Assembly: GCF_000709085.1 (NCBI RefSeq)
Contig: NZ_JFBD01000074.1
Coordinates: forward strand, 1-46,800
Direction of reading: 5' to 3'
DNA from: Virgibacillus alimentarius
Lineage (GTDB): Bacteria; Bacillota; Bacilli; Bacillales; Amphibacillaceae
DNA: 46,800 bases
Part shown: piece after piece, positions 27,793-36,731 of the stretch
How positions within the stretch are numbered: position 1 is the first letter of the stretch
Layout: each line of letters starts with the position of its first letter
The notes under the pieces: generated by a model
Database searches by the model: none
The model's input: the letters and a program-made list of their open reading frames with translations, nothing else
Told to the model about the DNA's origin: nothing
Position numbers and translations under genes: made by a program

Positions 27793-28791
27793 ATGAGTAT
27801 TGAATTTTTTAAAAACATTTATTTTCGATTACCCATTATTCTTAGACTTCTAATTACAATTTTAGTTATTATGCTTTTTTTCGGCATTATTATTCGAATT
27901 ATCGAGCCTGATGAATTCCCAACTATATTTGAGGGTGTTTGGTGGGCTTTTGTAACAGGAGCAACCGTTGGCTATGGCGATTATGTGCCGTTAACCGTTA
28001 TGGGAAAAATAATAGGCATTTTCCTTATTCTTTCCGGGGGAGGTTTACTAACCTTTTATATAACAACATTATCAGCTGCTACTATCAATCACGAGCGTAA
28101 TTTATCAAAAGGAAAAATTGAATATAAAGGAAAAGATCATATTATTTTCATCGGTTGGAACGAACGAACACGAAAATTAATCGAAATGACCGAAAAACAT
28201 AATCCCAATATTGATATTGTTTTAATCGATCGTACCCTAAAACATCTACCTTTTCAAAAAGTTCCTGTACATTTCATTCATGGGAATGCAAGTGAAGATA
28301 ATACATTACGCCAAGCACATATTGAAACAGCAAGTTGTGTTGTTATTACAGCAGATTTTTTCACAAAAGAACATCAACCAGATCATTACACGATTCTAAC
28401 TACTGTTGCTATAAGAGGGAATAATTCACAAATACCAATTATTACTGAAATATTTTCTACCATGCAAATTGATAATGCACTACGAGCTGGTGCCAGTACC
28501 ATTTTACGGCCAAATGATTTCATGAGTTTACTAATGTATCATGAATTATTTCATGAAAAAGAGGCACATCCTTTTGAAGCTATTTTACAACTTTTAACAC
28601 ATCAGCAATTTCGCCAGACTAAAGTACCTGAACACCTCATTCACAAATCTGTCAGGGACGCATCCTTCCAATATTTTAAAAACAGACATATTTTTCTTGG
28701 TATTATACGAGAAGAAGAATGGAAACTAAACCCTTCTCCGGATTTACTTTTGCAACAAAACGATATTGTTGTTACTTTGTCCCATTGGTAA
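27793..28791 (+). CDS. yugO: Potassium channel with RCK/TrkA-N domain (YugO)
   Basis: 332 residues. Two transmembrane helices (about 15-35 and 75-95) flank a pore with selectivity filter TVGYGDYVP near residue 59. A cytoplasmic RCK/TrkA-N domain from about 115 (HIIFIGWNERTRKLIEM) and a C-terminal TrkA-C-like tail follow. B. subtilis YugO is the K+ channel behind electrical signalling in biofilms; there it is expressed with mstX, which I do not find here. Synteny with yugI-pgi-patB supports YugO. AAGGAGAG precedes the ATG. Confidence 0.9.
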   Translation: MSIEFFKNIYFRLPIILRLLITILVIMLFFGIIIRIIEPDEFPTIFEGVWWAFVTGATVGYGDYVPLTVMGKIIGIFLILSGGGLLTFYITTLSAATINHERNLSKGKIEYKGKDHIIFIGWNERTRKLIEMTEKHNPNIDIVLIDRTLKHLPFQKVPVHFIHGNASEDNTLRQAHIETASCVVITADFFTKEHQPDHYTILTTVAIRGNNSQIPIITEIFSTMQIDNALRAGASTILRPNDFMSLLMYHELFHEKEAHPFEAILQLLTHQQFRQTKVPEHLIHKSVRDASFQYFKNRHIFLGIIREEEWKLNPSPDLLLQQNDIVVTLSHW

Positions 28792-28815
28792 AACAACGTT
28801 GATGATTCTAGACTT

Positions 28816-28844
28816 TTGCTTAAAAAGTTAATTTATGATAGTAT
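28816..28844 (+). promoter_or_regulatory. Candidate yugI promoter
   Basis: TTGCTT (28816-28821), 17-nt spacer, TAGTAT (28839-28844), 50 bp before the yugI start. A moderate match to sigma-A. Confidence 0.5.
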
Positions 28845-28893
28845 GTTAACTTGTATGAAAAGAAACTGAATATAGATATAGGAGTTGTTTATC

Positions 28894-29283
28894 ATGACAG
28901 ATAAATTTGAGAGTGGTCAGGTTTTAGAGGGAAAAGTAACTGGGTTACAACCATACGGAGCTTTTGTTGCCTTAGATAACGATACACAGGGATTGGTTCA
29001 TATTTCCGAAGTAACACATGGTTATGTAAAAGATATTAATGAATATCTGTCAATCGGCGATACTGTAAAAGTAAAAATTTTAACGATCGATGGAGAAAAA
29101 AATAAAATGTCATTATCTATCCGTGCTACAGAGGAAGCACCCGCAAATAATAATGCGAAATCTGCATCTAAAAGCAAACCTACACAACAAAAAACTGAAT
29201 CTACAGGATTTAACACACTCAAAGGAAAGCTTGAAGAATGGATTGAACAATCAAAAGAACGTGAAAATACATTTAAGAATTAA
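28894..29283 (+). CDS. yugI: S1-domain RNA-binding protein, general stress protein 13 (YugI)
   Basis: 129 residues. An S1 RNA-binding domain covers about residues 8-75 (GQVLEGKVTGLQPYGAFVAL, GLVHISEV), followed by a flexible Ala/Lys/Gln-rich tail and a short amphipathic C-terminal helix. This is the architecture of GSP13, a ribosome-associated stress protein of Bacillus. The start at 28894 is chosen because GGAG lies 9 nt before it; the in-frame TTG at 28885 is too close to that site. It ends at a large terminator and is probably monocistronic. Confidence 0.92.
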   Translation: MTDKFESGQVLEGKVTGLQPYGAFVALDNDTQGLVHISEVTHGYVKDINEYLSIGDTVKVKILTIDGEKNKMSLSIRATEEAPANNNAKSASKSKPTQQKTESTGFNTLKGKLEEWIEQSKERENTFKN

Positions 29284-29345
29284 AAGGGGCTTCTCAGGTA
29301 ACATTGACTAAAATAGAGCAATGTTGGTTGAGAAACCTCTTTTTT
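29283..29345 (+). terminator. yugI terminator
   Basis: A long imperfect hairpin (AGGGGCTTCTCAGGTAACATTG with its near-complement CAATGTTGGTTGAGAAACCTCT, each arm shown only in part here) is followed by a T run. Confidence 0.85.
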
Positions 29346-29419
29346 AATTTTTATCATTCTTGATTTAATCACTTTACTACTTTAAAGTAAATGTAACAAT
29401 AATAAAAGGGGTGTTATAG

Positions 29420-30769
29420 ATGACGCACGTTTCTTTAAGGTATGATAAAGCATTACCTTTTTTTACTCAATCGGAAATGGATAATTTGAAGAATTTTGTA
29501 CAGACTGCGCATGACGCTTTACATAACAAAACTGGACCAGGCAATGATTTTTTAGGCTGGATTGATTTGCCTGAAACATATAATAAAGAAGAATTTGCCC
29601 GGATTAAAGCATCTGCTGAAAAGATAAAACAGGACACAGATGTTTTACTCGTTATAGGAATAGGTGGTTCCTATCTTGGAGCACGTGCTGCTATTGAAAT
29701 GTTAAATCATTCATTTCAAAACCTACTGCCAAAAGAAAAACGCAAGTCCCCTCAAGTAATTTTCGCAGGACATCATATGAGTACTGCCTATGTCAGCGAA
29801 TTATTTGATCTGCTTGAAGATAAAGATGTTTCCATTAATGTTATATCAAAAAGCGGAACAACTACCGAACCCGCTCTGGCTTTACGTATTTTCCAAAAAT
29901 ACATAGAAAAAAAATATGGAAAAGAAGAAGCAAAAAAGCGTATTTATGCAACTACAGATAAAAGAAAAGGTGCATTAAAAACAGTTGCGGATAAAGAAGG
30001 TTATGAGACGTTTGTTATTCCTGATGATGTTGGTGGTCGCTTTTCCGTACTAACAGCAGTAGGTTTACTTCCAATCGCTGTAAGTGGAATCAAGATTGAT
30101 GATATGATGCATGGAGCCAAAGAAGCGATGGTTGACTTAGCTGAACCTTCTTTAGATAAAAACCCAGCATATCAATATGCCGCATGCCGAAATATCCTTT
30201 ATAATAAAGGAAAAACAATCGAAATGCTAATTAATTACGAACCTCATCTGCATTATTTCGCAGAATGGTGGAAACAGTTATTCGGAGAAAGTGAAGGCAA
30301 GGATCATAAAGGAATTTTCCCTGCTGCAGCTAATTTTTCTACTGATTTACATTCCATGGGTCAGTACATTCAAGATGGTCGTCGTGATCTTTTTGAAACA
30401 GTGCTGCATGTAAATGAATCAAAAATGCAAATAACACTCGAAGAAGACGACGTGAATACGGATGGACTTAATTACCTCGTAGGAAAAACCATTCATGAAA
30501 TCAATGACAAAGCGTATCAAGGAACACTACTCGCTCATACAGATGGAGGCGTTCCAAATTTAATTATAGAATTGCCTAAACTGGATGCATTCACCTTTGG
30601 CTATTTAGTTTATTTTTTCGAAAAAGCATGTGCAATGAGCGGATATTTATTAGGGGTAAACCCTTTTGATCAACCAGGAGTCGAGGCATATAAAAAAAAT
30701 ATGTTTGCTTTACTAGGTAAACCAGGGTTTGAGAATGAAAAGGAGAATTTAGAAAAACGACTGAATTAA
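29420..30769 (+). CDS. pgi: Glucose-6-phosphate isomerase
   Basis: 449-residue isomerase interconverting glucose-6-phosphate and fructose-6-phosphate; the length matches B. subtilis Pgi (450). The sugar-phosphate-binding segments [12 protein letters not shown] near residue 73 and [15 protein letters not shown] near 137 are present, together with the catalytic Glu region [10 protein letters not shown] near 285 and the C-terminal [19 protein letters not shown] precedes the ATG. An A8 run (29907-29914) lies in frame, in contrast to the A9 runs in menF and yutF. Synteny is as in the B. subtilis yugI-pgi region. Confidence 0.98.
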   Translation: MTHVSLRYDKALPFFTQSEMDNLKNFVQTAHDALHNKTGPGNDFLGWIDLPETYNKEEFARIKASAEKIKQDTDVLLVIGIGGSYLGARAAIEMLNHSFQNLLPKEKRKSPQVIFAGHHMSTAYVSELFDLLEDKDVSINVISKSGTTTEPALALRIFQKYIEKKYGKEEAKKRIYATTDKRKGALKTVADKEGYETFVIPDDVGGRFSVLTAVGLLPIAVSGIKIDDMMHGAKEAMVDLAEPSLDKNPAYQYAACRNILYNKGKTIEMLINYEPHLHYFAEWWKQLFGESEGKDHKGIFPAAANFSTDLHSMGQYIQDGRRDLFETVLHVNESKMQITLEEDDVNTDGLNYLVGKTIHEINDKAYQGTLLAHTDGGVPNLIIELPKLDAFTFGYLVYFFEKACAMSGYLLGVNPFDQPGVEAYKKNMFALLGKPGFENEKENLEKRLN

Positions 30770-30858
30770 AAGGGATTAAAAAAATGTAAAAAGATGTTTA
30801 ATTTATTTTCTTCTGGGAATAACTATAAATGTAAGACTTTCTCGTATTCCCCCTGTGG

Positions 30859-30887
30859 GCAAAGCGCATTGCGCTTTGCTTTTTTTT
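30859..30887 (+). terminator. pgi terminator
   Basis: GCAAAGCGCA-T-TGCGCTTTGC, a nearly loopless 21-nt palindrome followed by eight or more T. It lies 90 bp after the pgi stop. Confidence 0.85.
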
Positions 30888-30979
30888 GTAGAATTACCCC
30901 ACTCCCAGAAGAGTAATTCTTATCCATTTTCACTTTTTTCGTTATAATAGAAGTAACAAGATAAGAGGAGGGATTGTTA

Positions 30980-32149
30980 ATGGGAGTATTTGATACCATT
31001 CAGGCGCGAAAAAATACTCGTTCAGTAAAATGGGATGGGCTGAAATCCGTATTCCAAACGAAGGATGTCCTGCCAATGTGGGTTGCTGACATGGATTTTA
31101 AATCCCCGCAAGCTGTAAATGAAGCTTTAATGAAGCGGGTAAAACACGGAATTTACGGTTATACAATGATTGACCATGATGTTAAAAACTCTATTGTGAA
31201 TTGGATAAAACGACGACATCATTGGCAAATACAGCGCGATTGGCTAACTTTCAGCCCTAGTGTAATAACAAGTTTACATATAGCTATTCAAGCATTAACA
31301 GAACCAAATGATAAGGTCCTAATTCAAACCCCGGTTTATACACCATTTTTTAATGTGTTAAAACAACATAATCGAGAAATGGTCAAAAATCCCCTTGTCT
31401 TACAAAATAATTATTACAAAATTGATTTTGAAGACTTTGAGGATAAACTAAAACAAGGTGTAAAAGCATTTATATTATGTTCACCACATAATCCAGTCGG
31501 TCGTGTTTGGACAAGGGATGAATTAGAAGAAATCGCCCGATTATGTTTAAAATATGACGTGATTATTTTGACTGATGAAATTCACGGGGATCTTGTATAC
31601 CCGAATCATCATCATATTCCTTTTGCTTCATTATCTAATGAAATAGCAGAACAGACAATTACATTCATGTCTCCTTCTAAGACATTCAATTTGGCTGGTC
31701 TGCAGGCATCCTACATGATTGTTAAAAATCAAACAAAACACAAAAAATTAACAGAACACCTTAAAAAACAGGGGCTAAATACATTAAATACAATGGGAAA
31801 CACAGCTCTTGAAGCGGCATATAATCATGGCGAATCTTGGCTTGATGAGCTGATCAGCGTATTACATGACCATCGAAACTATGTAACCGAAATGCTGGAG
31901 TCACGCACAAAGGAATTAAAAGTCATTAACTCCGAAGGAACCTATTTGATTTGGATTAATTGCAGTGGATTGAAAATGGATAGTCCATCTTTACGGAAAT
32001 TTATGATTGAAAAAGCCAAGGTAGGGCTAAATCCTGGTATGAACTATGGAAAAGAAGGCAGCCAATTTATGCGTATGAATATCGCTTGTCCAAGAGCAAT
32101 ACTAGAAGAAGGAGTTAATAGGATCATAACTGCAGTCAATGAACGCTAA
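30980..32149 (+). CDS. patB: PLP-dependent C-S lyase (PatB/MalY type cystathionine beta-lyase)
   Basis: 389-residue fold-type I aminotransferase-like enzyme. The PLP-binding Lys lies in SPSKTFNLAGLQ near residue 235; the NPVGRVW and DEIHGDLVY segments position the cofactor. MalY/PatB proteins cleave cystathionine or cysteine S-conjugates to a thiol, pyruvate and ammonia. The start at 30980 follows GAGGAGGG by 7 nt; an in-frame TTG two codons earlier is less likely. TATAAT at 30943-30948 is a probable -10 box with a weak -35. A hairpin without a T run lies at 32152-32182. Confidence 0.92.
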   Translation: MGVFDTIQARKNTRSVKWDGLKSVFQTKDVLPMWVADMDFKSPQAVNEALMKRVKHGIYGYTMIDHDVKNSIVNWIKRRHHWQIQRDWLTFSPSVITSLHIAIQALTEPNDKVLIQTPVYTPFFNVLKQHNREMVKNPLVLQNNYYKIDFEDFEDKLKQGVKAFILCSPHNPVGRVWTRDELEEIARLCLKYDVIILTDEIHGDLVYPNHHHIPFASLSNEIAEQTITFMSPSKTFNLAGLQASYMIVKNQTKHKKLTEHLKKQGLNTLNTMGNTALEAAYNHGESWLDELISVLHDHRNYVTEMLESRTKELKVINSEGTYLIWINCSGLKMDSPSLRKFMIEKAKVGLNPGMNYGKEGSQFMRMNIACPRAILEEGVNRIITAVNER

Positions 32150-32268
32150 TATCAGTAGGGAGAAGTTATCTTCTCCTCACTGTTAAACATACGTAGAACA
32201 GATGTCAAAGACCTCAAATTTTTATAATGTTCCAAGTTTCTACTTCTCTTTATCATCTTCTTTTCCCT

Positions 32269-32820
32269 TTATTTCCGTAGGATCTGTTGATTGTTCCTCT
32301 TCTTCTTTATCAGGTCGGCTTTTAATTCACCACACATAATACGCGCTCCCGAATCTCCACCTGGTTGTGTTACCCCATCATCTTGATCTTTATGAATAAC
32401 TAAGGATGTGCCTTCTTCACTTAAAATAGATTTTTTCCCTTCAAGGAGGGTTGCATCTGCTAACATCAGTTCAGTGTCTACTGCTCCGCTACTGTCAGCT
32501 TCGACATTAGGTAAGTCACCTAAATGATTCCCATCCGGGTTCATTAACCCATGCTTTTTTCCCTCTGGATTGAAATGGTTTCCTGCGCTTTTAAAATCTT
32601 CTCCTTTACAAGTTGGATTTTCGTGGAGATGTATTCCATGCAATCCCGGGGTTAACCCCTCTACTTTCACCTCTATTTGCACTCCATCTGGATGTTCACT
32701 AAATGTAGCAGTACCTACCATATCACTATCAGTGTTATACATATCAATTTCCCTTACGGAAGGTTCATTTGTTTGACAAGCTGTCAATAGAACCAATAAA
32801 AGAATAAATAATAAGCGCAT
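32269..32820 (-). CDS. sodC: Cu/Zn superoxide dismutase-like lipoprotein (YojM/SodC family)
   Basis: 183 residues: lipoprotein signal with lipobox LTAC (Cys about 15), then a SodC beta-barrel. All expected metal ligands can be read: HLHEN (two His), GNHFNP, KHG, DGNHLGDLPN (His and Asp) and VIHKDQDD. The disulfide cysteines NPTC and IMCGE are also present. B. subtilis YojM has lost copper ligands, so this copy may be a true copper enzyme (inference). The C-terminus looks shifted: after CGELK the frame encodes a basic tail, while adding one A to the AAAA run opens an acidic 26-codon tail ending at 32240. AAGGAG precedes the ATG. Confidence 0.88.
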   Translation of the reverse strand: MRLLFILLLVLLTACQTNEPSVREIDMYNTDSDMVGTATFSEHPDGVQIEVKVEGLTPGLHGIHLHENPTCKGEDFKSAGNHFNPEGKKHGLMNPDGNHLGDLPNVEADSSGAVDTELMLADATLLEGKKSILSEEGTSLVIHKDQDDGVTQPGGDSGARIMCGELKADLIKKKRNNQQILRK

Positions 32821-32893
32821 TTCGTTTTCTCCTTACTTTCGTATATACTAATTATTAGTATCCACAAAAATAAGCAAAATAAACGAATCCAAT

Positions 32894-32929
32894 AAAAAAC
32901 CTCCTTAGCTTTTAAATTGCTAAGGAGGG
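32894..32929 (-). terminator. Terminator of the 32930-33121 gene
   Basis: CCTCCTTAGC and GCTAAGGAGG form a perfect 10-bp stem with a 9-nt loop, followed by TTTTTTATT on the minus strand. Confidence 0.88.
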
Positions 32930-33121
32930 TTAGTTGTGCCCATTCGATTTATGATCCTCACGTTTGGAAAGATTATATTCTTGTTCAAATCGACTTTCGT
33001 CTTTTTTTGATTTCCGATAGATTAAATACATCGCCACCGCTGCACCAATCATGAATATAACTAGCATGATCACAGCTGGAATATATTCCGTTTTATCTTC
33101 AGGAAAGTATAAAAACTCCAT
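32930..33121 (-). CDS. Small single-pass membrane protein of unknown function
   Basis: 63 residues: a short N-terminal acidic segment, one transmembrane helix at about residues 13-35 (IPAVIMLVIFMIGAAVAMYL), then a strongly charged tail (RKSKKDESRFEQEYN). AAAGGGG lies about 9 nt before the ATG and a strong terminator overlaps its end, both of which support a real gene. The positive residues after the helix suggest the C-terminus is cytoplasmic. I do not recognise the family. Confidence 0.75.
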   Translation of the reverse strand: MEFLYFPEDKTEYIPAVIMLVIFMIGAAVAMYLIYRKSKKDESRFEQEYNLSKREDHKSNGHN

Positions 33122-33239
33122 AATCGCTGCCCCTTTCTTTTTTAATTATAGCAAATTCTCTATAGTTCCTAAACATCTCTTCAAATAATTCGCTAATTTG
33201 TTATTTTTTTGGCACAATAAAGAAAAGGAGGTTGCCAAA

Positions 33240-33638
33240 ATGTCAGAAATAAAAGTCGGGGATACAGTTCGTGCCCATTACAACTCAGGTATTTATATTG
33301 GGAAAGTCGTAGAGGATCGTGGAGAAAGGTTTTTGGTGAAAGTGCTAGCAGTGCAAAAACATCCAATGCAAGGTGATCTCCATCACCCAGGAAAAGTAGA
33401 TGAACCAGGAGTGTTATTTCATGAACGAAAAGCACTAGCATTTCGAGAGAAAATGAATGTTCAAAAGGCAGTTGTCTACCCTTTCGACGATGAAATTCCT
33501 AATTACAATACTTCTATAAAAGAAGCAGTGGAAACTTCTAAGAACAAACTAAAGGCAAAAGATACAGCATTTAATAAGAAAGCCTTAGAACGCCTAAAAG
33601 GACTAGAGGAACATTATTATAAAAAAAGTTATTATTAG
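33240..33638 (+). CDS. kapB: Kinase-associated protein B (KapB)
   Basis: 132 residues from the ATG at 33240, which follows AAGGAGG by 8 nt; the frame is open upstream to 33198 but without a start signal. The N-terminal half (VGDTVRAHYNSGIYIGKVVED, about residues 6-26) forms a small beta-barrel and the C-terminal half is helical (LERLKGLEEHYYKKSYY). In B. subtilis KapB is required for signalling through the sporulation kinase KinB, though how is not settled. Its presence supports an endospore former. kapD, its usual neighbour, is not here. Confidence 0.88.
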   Translation: MSEIKVGDTVRAHYNSGIYIGKVVEDRGERFLVKVLAVQKHPMQGDLHHPGKVDEPGVLFHERKALAFREKMNVQKAVVYPFDDEIPNYNTSIKEAVETSKNKLKAKDTAFNKKALERLKGLEEHYYKKSYY

Positions 33639-33642
33639 AAGA

Positions 33643-33676
33643 AAGGGTCAGACCCGTCTATTGGGAACTGACCCTT
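33643..33676. repeat. REP-like palindrome 3 / possible terminator
   Basis: AAGGGTCAG (33643-33651) and CTGACCCTT (33668-33676) are perfect complements, with an inner CCC/GGG pair. It lies between the convergent kapB and ptsH and so may serve as a terminator for both, but it lacks T runs and its GGGTC-type core resembles palindromes 1 and 2 near menE. Confidence 0.65.
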
Positions 33677-33685
33677 ATGACTCCT

Positions 33686-33949
33686 TTATTCTCCTAAATG
33701 TTCTTTAATTACTGATTCAACACCCGAGAGTGCTTCTTCCTCATCATTTCCTGATGTAGTTATTTTAATTTCTGCCCCTTTTGGAATCCCCAAGGACATG
33801 ACACCCATAATTGATTTTAAATTAACTGTTTTATCATTATAAGAAATTTCAACCTCAGACTCAAATTGCCCTGCTTTATTCACCAATAATGTAGCAGGAC
33901 GCGCATGGACTCCTGTATCAGCTGTGATTGTAAATGTTTTTTCCTTCAT
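33686..33949 (-). CDS. ptsH: Phosphocarrier protein HPr
   Basis: 87 residues, the standard HPr length. His15 (GVHARPAT), which receives phosphate from enzyme I, and Ser46 ([11 protein letters not shown]), the target of HPr kinase/phosphorylase in Gram-positive carbon catabolite control, are both present. Having His15 argues against Crh. Normally ptsH is followed by ptsI in an operon; here it stands alone between kapB (convergent) and deoD (divergent), so enzyme I must be elsewhere. GGTAGGA lies before the ATG. Confidence 0.9.
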   Translation of the reverse strand: MKEKTFTITADTGVHARPATLLVNKAGQFESEVEISYNDKTVNLKSIMGVMSLGIPKGAEIKITTSGNDEEEALSGVESVIKEHLGE

Positions 33950-34183
33950 TAATAAAAATCCTACCTTTCTCCACTATATTTACCATACAGTTGTTCATAA
34001 TTACATTTATTTTCTACTGATCATTATAACCAATATTATAAACAAATGAACTAATAACATTATATATAATAACAATTATTTATGAAACTAGAAAGGCTTT
34101 TATTATTTTATTTATAACGAAAGTTTGTCTTTGGATGTCTGTTATGATACCGTTATTTTAAGCGTTTTTTGAGGAGGAAAAAC

Positions 34184-34891
34184 ATGAGTGTACATATTGG
34201 TGCCAATCAAGGAGAAATAGCAGATAAAATTTTATTGCCTGGGGATCCGCTGCGGGCAAAGTTTATTGCTGATACTTTTTTAGAAAATGTCGTCCAGTAC
34301 AATAAAGTACGTGGGATGTACGGATATACTGGAACCTATAAAGGGGAACGTATATCTGTACAAGGTACAGGCATGGGAGTACCGTCAATTTCTATTTATG
34401 TTAATGAACTGATTCAAAGCTATAACGTTCAAAAACTCATTCGAGTAGGAACATGTGGAGCTATTCAAAAAGACGTAAAAGTTCGGGATGTTATTTTAGC
34501 TCAAGGTTCTACAACTGACTCACAAATGAACCGCATGATTTTTAATAGAATTGATTATGCTCCGTTAGCTGATTTTGATCTACTCAAAAATGCCTATGAT
34601 GTAGGCGTTAATAAAGGTATGACATTACGTGTTGGAAATGTGTTTACGAGCGACAATTTTTATCGGGATAACGCAAAAGAGGTGAATGAATTACTAGCCA
34701 AATATAAAGTATTAGCAATTGAAATGGAAACTACTGCTTTATATACGTTGGCTGCAAAATTTGACCGTCAAGCACTTTCTATTTTAACTGTTTCAGACCA
34801 CGTCTTGACGGGAGAGGAAACATCCGCAAAAGAGCGGCAAACTACATTTAATGAAATGATGGAAATAGCTCTTGAAACAGCAATTAAATAA
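34184..34891 (+). CDS. deoD: Purine nucleoside phosphorylase DeoD
   Basis: 235-residue hexameric-type (PNP/UDP family) phosphorylase that splits purine (deoxy)nucleosides with phosphate in salvage. Phosphate- and ribose-binding segments [11 protein letters not shown] near residue 20, VGTCGAI near 90 and EMETTALY near 180 are present, with the catalytic Asp in VSDH near 205. GAGGAGG precedes the ATG at 34184; the upstream in-frame extension to 34169 lacks a binding site. Monocistronic, with its own terminator. Confidence 0.96.
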   Translation: MSVHIGANQGEIADKILLPGDPLRAKFIADTFLENVVQYNKVRGMYGYTGTYKGERISVQGTGMGVPSISIYVNELIQSYNVQKLIRVGTCGAIQKDVKVRDVILAQGSTTDSQMNRMIFNRIDYAPLADFDLLKNAYDVGVNKGMTLRVGNVFTSDNFYRDNAKEVNELLAKYKVLAIEMETTALYTLAAKFDRQALSILTVSDHVLTGEETSAKERQTTFNEMMEIALETAIK

Positions 34892-34910
34892 TAATTATTT
34901 AGATAAATCT

Positions 34911-34952
34911 GTTCTTTCAAATAACCATGTAAGGTATTGAAAGAACTTTTTT
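34911..34952 (+). terminator. deoD terminator
   Basis: GTTCTTTCAA pairs with TTGAAAGAAC, followed by TTTTTT. Confidence 0.9.
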
Positions 34953-35056
34953 AACGACTTTTTTTAATCACTTATACGAATAAGCTCATTTCATACTAAT
35001 TATAAACCAAATAGGGAATAGATTTGATAAAGGACTTAAATGAAAGGAATAGAGTG

Positions 35057-35521
35057 ATGTTTAATTTACCTTTAGTAGCTGCATTAATTGCAATTATGCT
35101 TGCACAAATAATAAAAATCCCTATTCAATTTTTCATCACCAAAGAGTTAAATCTCAATTTAGCATTTAGCACGGGAGGTATGCCAAGCAGTCATTCTGCT
35201 GCAGTTTGTGCATTAACGACAGGAGTTGGAATAGTAGATGGTATCACATCAATGACATTTGCTGTCTCCTTTGTCTTTAGCATTATCATCATGTTTGATG
35301 CTTCAGGTGTTCGAAGACAAGCAGGTGAGCAGGCTATCGTAATAAATCAATTATTAAAAGACTTTCAATACTTTGTCGATGAAGCAAAACAATGGAATAA
35401 AAAAGAGAAGTTTACGAAACAAGAAGAACTAAAAGAGCTATTAGGCCACCAGCCAATTGAAGTATTTTTTGGAGGATTATCGGGCGTAGGCATCACCTTT
35501 TTACTGTATTTTTTACTTTAA
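35057..35521 (+). CDS. yuiD: Divergent PAP2 family membrane protein (YuiD)
   Basis: 154 residues with about four hydrophobic segments. The family signature GGMPSSHSAAV lies near residue 41, the conserved DASGVRRQAGEQA near 92 and LGHQPIEVFFGG near 133. This is the acid-phosphatase/VPO-related (PAP2-like) family of small membrane proteins; a lipid phosphatase role is plausible but unproven. The start at 35057 follows AAAGGA by 8 nt; a TTG at 35024 opens the frame further without a good site. Convergent with yuiC, as in the B. subtilis yui cluster. Confidence 0.88.
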   Translation: MFNLPLVAALIAIMLAQIIKIPIQFFITKELNLNLAFSTGGMPSSHSAAVCALTTGVGIVDGITSMTFAVSFVFSIIIMFDASGVRRQAGEQAIVINQLLKDFQYFVDEAKQWNKKEKFTKQEELKELLGHQPIEVFFGGLSGVGITFLLYFLL

Positions 35522-35530
35522 AATGAAACA

Positions 35531-35556
35531 ACTCACTGCATTCGATTGCAGTGAGT
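35531..35556. terminator. Bidirectional hairpin between yuiD and yuiC
   Basis: ACTCACTGCA and TGCAGTGAGT form a perfect 10-bp stem with a 6-nt loop between the convergent genes. Confidence 0.75.
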
Positions 35557-35566
35557 CTATGTTAAT

Positions 35567-36271
35567 TCATTCATTTGTAATTTGTTCTCGAAATACTTGC
35601 ATTGCAGCATTCTCATTTAGCTTTGTAAGTTCCTCTTCTGTCAAATTTCCATCCCCATACTCAACTACATAAACTTCAACTTCTTTTTTGCCCCACTCCG
35701 AATATACTTTATCTACTGATGGATAATATAAATCAATTTTATTCCCGGTGATGGCGCTTCCCTTGTCTGCTACTACACCATATCCATAATCTGGAATGTA
35801 TAAAATAGTTCCTACCGGATATACACTTAAATCCGCTGCTATTGTAGAATATAAGTCTCTTTTTACCTTAACACCAGAATATGTAATTCCATATTCCGGA
35901 TGATCCGGATTTTTCCCAGTAGATTCCATACCTGCAGTATATCCTGTTGCCAATACTGTATCACTTGGGAGTTGCTCCTTGTTGACTACTTCATCCAGCG
36001 ATTTTTTTTCTTCTTCTTTTTCACTCGAAATATACCTATTTTGTTCTACCATATTATTTAATGCTTTTTTCTTTAATGCTATTTGTCTACCTTCTAGTTC
36101 TGAATATGAGGTTTCGTAAATATACTTATCATTTTGATACGCATTTCGTACGTCTGCAAATGTGACATTAGAAATTGAACTTACCGTTGTGTAAAGTGCT
36201 CCTAAGAATAAAAGTATCATTCCAGTCTGCGAAAAAGTTGCTTCATTGATAACACCTCTCTTGGATGTCAT
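35567..36271 (-). CDS. yuiC: 3D-domain peptidoglycan hydrolase-like protein (YuiC)
   Basis: 234 residues. A membrane anchor or signal helix at about 16-36 is followed by a charged linker. The C-terminal 3D domain (from about residue 108, [13 protein letters not shown]) has the aspartates seen in [18 protein letters not shown]. subtilis YuiC is a stationary-phase 'Sps/3D' protein with lytic transglycosylase-type activity on peptidoglycan, related to E. coli MltA. The ATG at 36271 is directly preceded by GGGAAAGG with almost no spacing, so the exact start is uncertain. It follows yuiB closely on the same strand. Confidence 0.88.
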   Translation of the reverse strand: MTSKRGVINEATFSQTGMILLFLGALYTTVSSISNVTFADVRNAYQNDKYIYETSYSELEGRQIALKKKALNNMVEQNRYISSEKEEEKKSLDEVVNKEQLPSDTVLATGYTAGMESTGKNPDHPEYGITYSGVKVKRDLYSTIAADLSVYPVGTILYIPDYGYGVVADKGSAITGNKIDLYYPSVDKVYSEWGKKEVEVYVVEYGDGNLTEEELTKLNENAAMQVFREQITNE

Positions 36272-36319
36272 CCTTTCCCATCTGGAACGTTTTTATTCAT
36301 TTTCTTATTTAGAAATGGT

Positions 36320-36634
36320 TTAAAACATTTGATAACCACTTTTACGTAATATTTTTATGACTATCCCAGAAATAATCGTACCAACAAATCCAGAAATCAA
36401 AATAATAATATCAACCAGGGTAACATTCATTAGATTTGAAAACGCAGTAGAAAATGATGCTGCCGGGTTTTTAAAGTATTCAATTGTAGAAATATTATCA
36501 ACAATCATAAGAACGATAATTGGATAAATCAGTGTCATAAGCCATGTGCGTCTTAATAACATATTCAAAATAAAAGCAAGGCCAAAAAATATAACCAAAA
36601 ACAATAGAATAGAAACTATTAGTTGGATCATCAC
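36320..36634 (-). CDS. yuiB: Integral membrane protein of unknown function (YuiB)
   Basis: 104 residues with three hydrophobic segments, at about 4-25, 32-50 and 72-96. An AGGAGAT-like site precedes the ATG. It precedes yuiC by about 50 bp on the same strand, as yuiB does in B. subtilis, so the two are probably co-transcribed. The family has no known function; its genetic link to the 3D-domain hydrolase YuiC may hint at a role at the envelope (inference). Confidence 0.8.
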   Translation of the reverse strand: MMIQLIVSILLFLVIFFGLAFILNMLLRRTWLMTLIYPIIVLMIVDNISTIEYFKNPAASFSTAFSNLMNVTLVDIIILISGFVGTIISGIVIKILRKSGYQMF

Positions 36635-36694
36635 GTCATCTCCTTTCTGAATTCACGTTCTTAAACACAAATTCCATTTTATAATATAAACATG

Positions 36695-36731
36695 AAAAAG
36701 CAAAGACAATAAACTGCCTTTGCTCTTTTTT
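36695..36731 (-). terminator. yumB terminator
   Basis: Minus strand: AGCAAAG and CTTTGCT pair, followed by TTTTC; it lies immediately after the yumB stop. Confidence 0.8.

Noticed and set aside
33686-33949. Crh rather than HPr
   Set aside because: Crh lacks His15; this protein has GVHARPAT.
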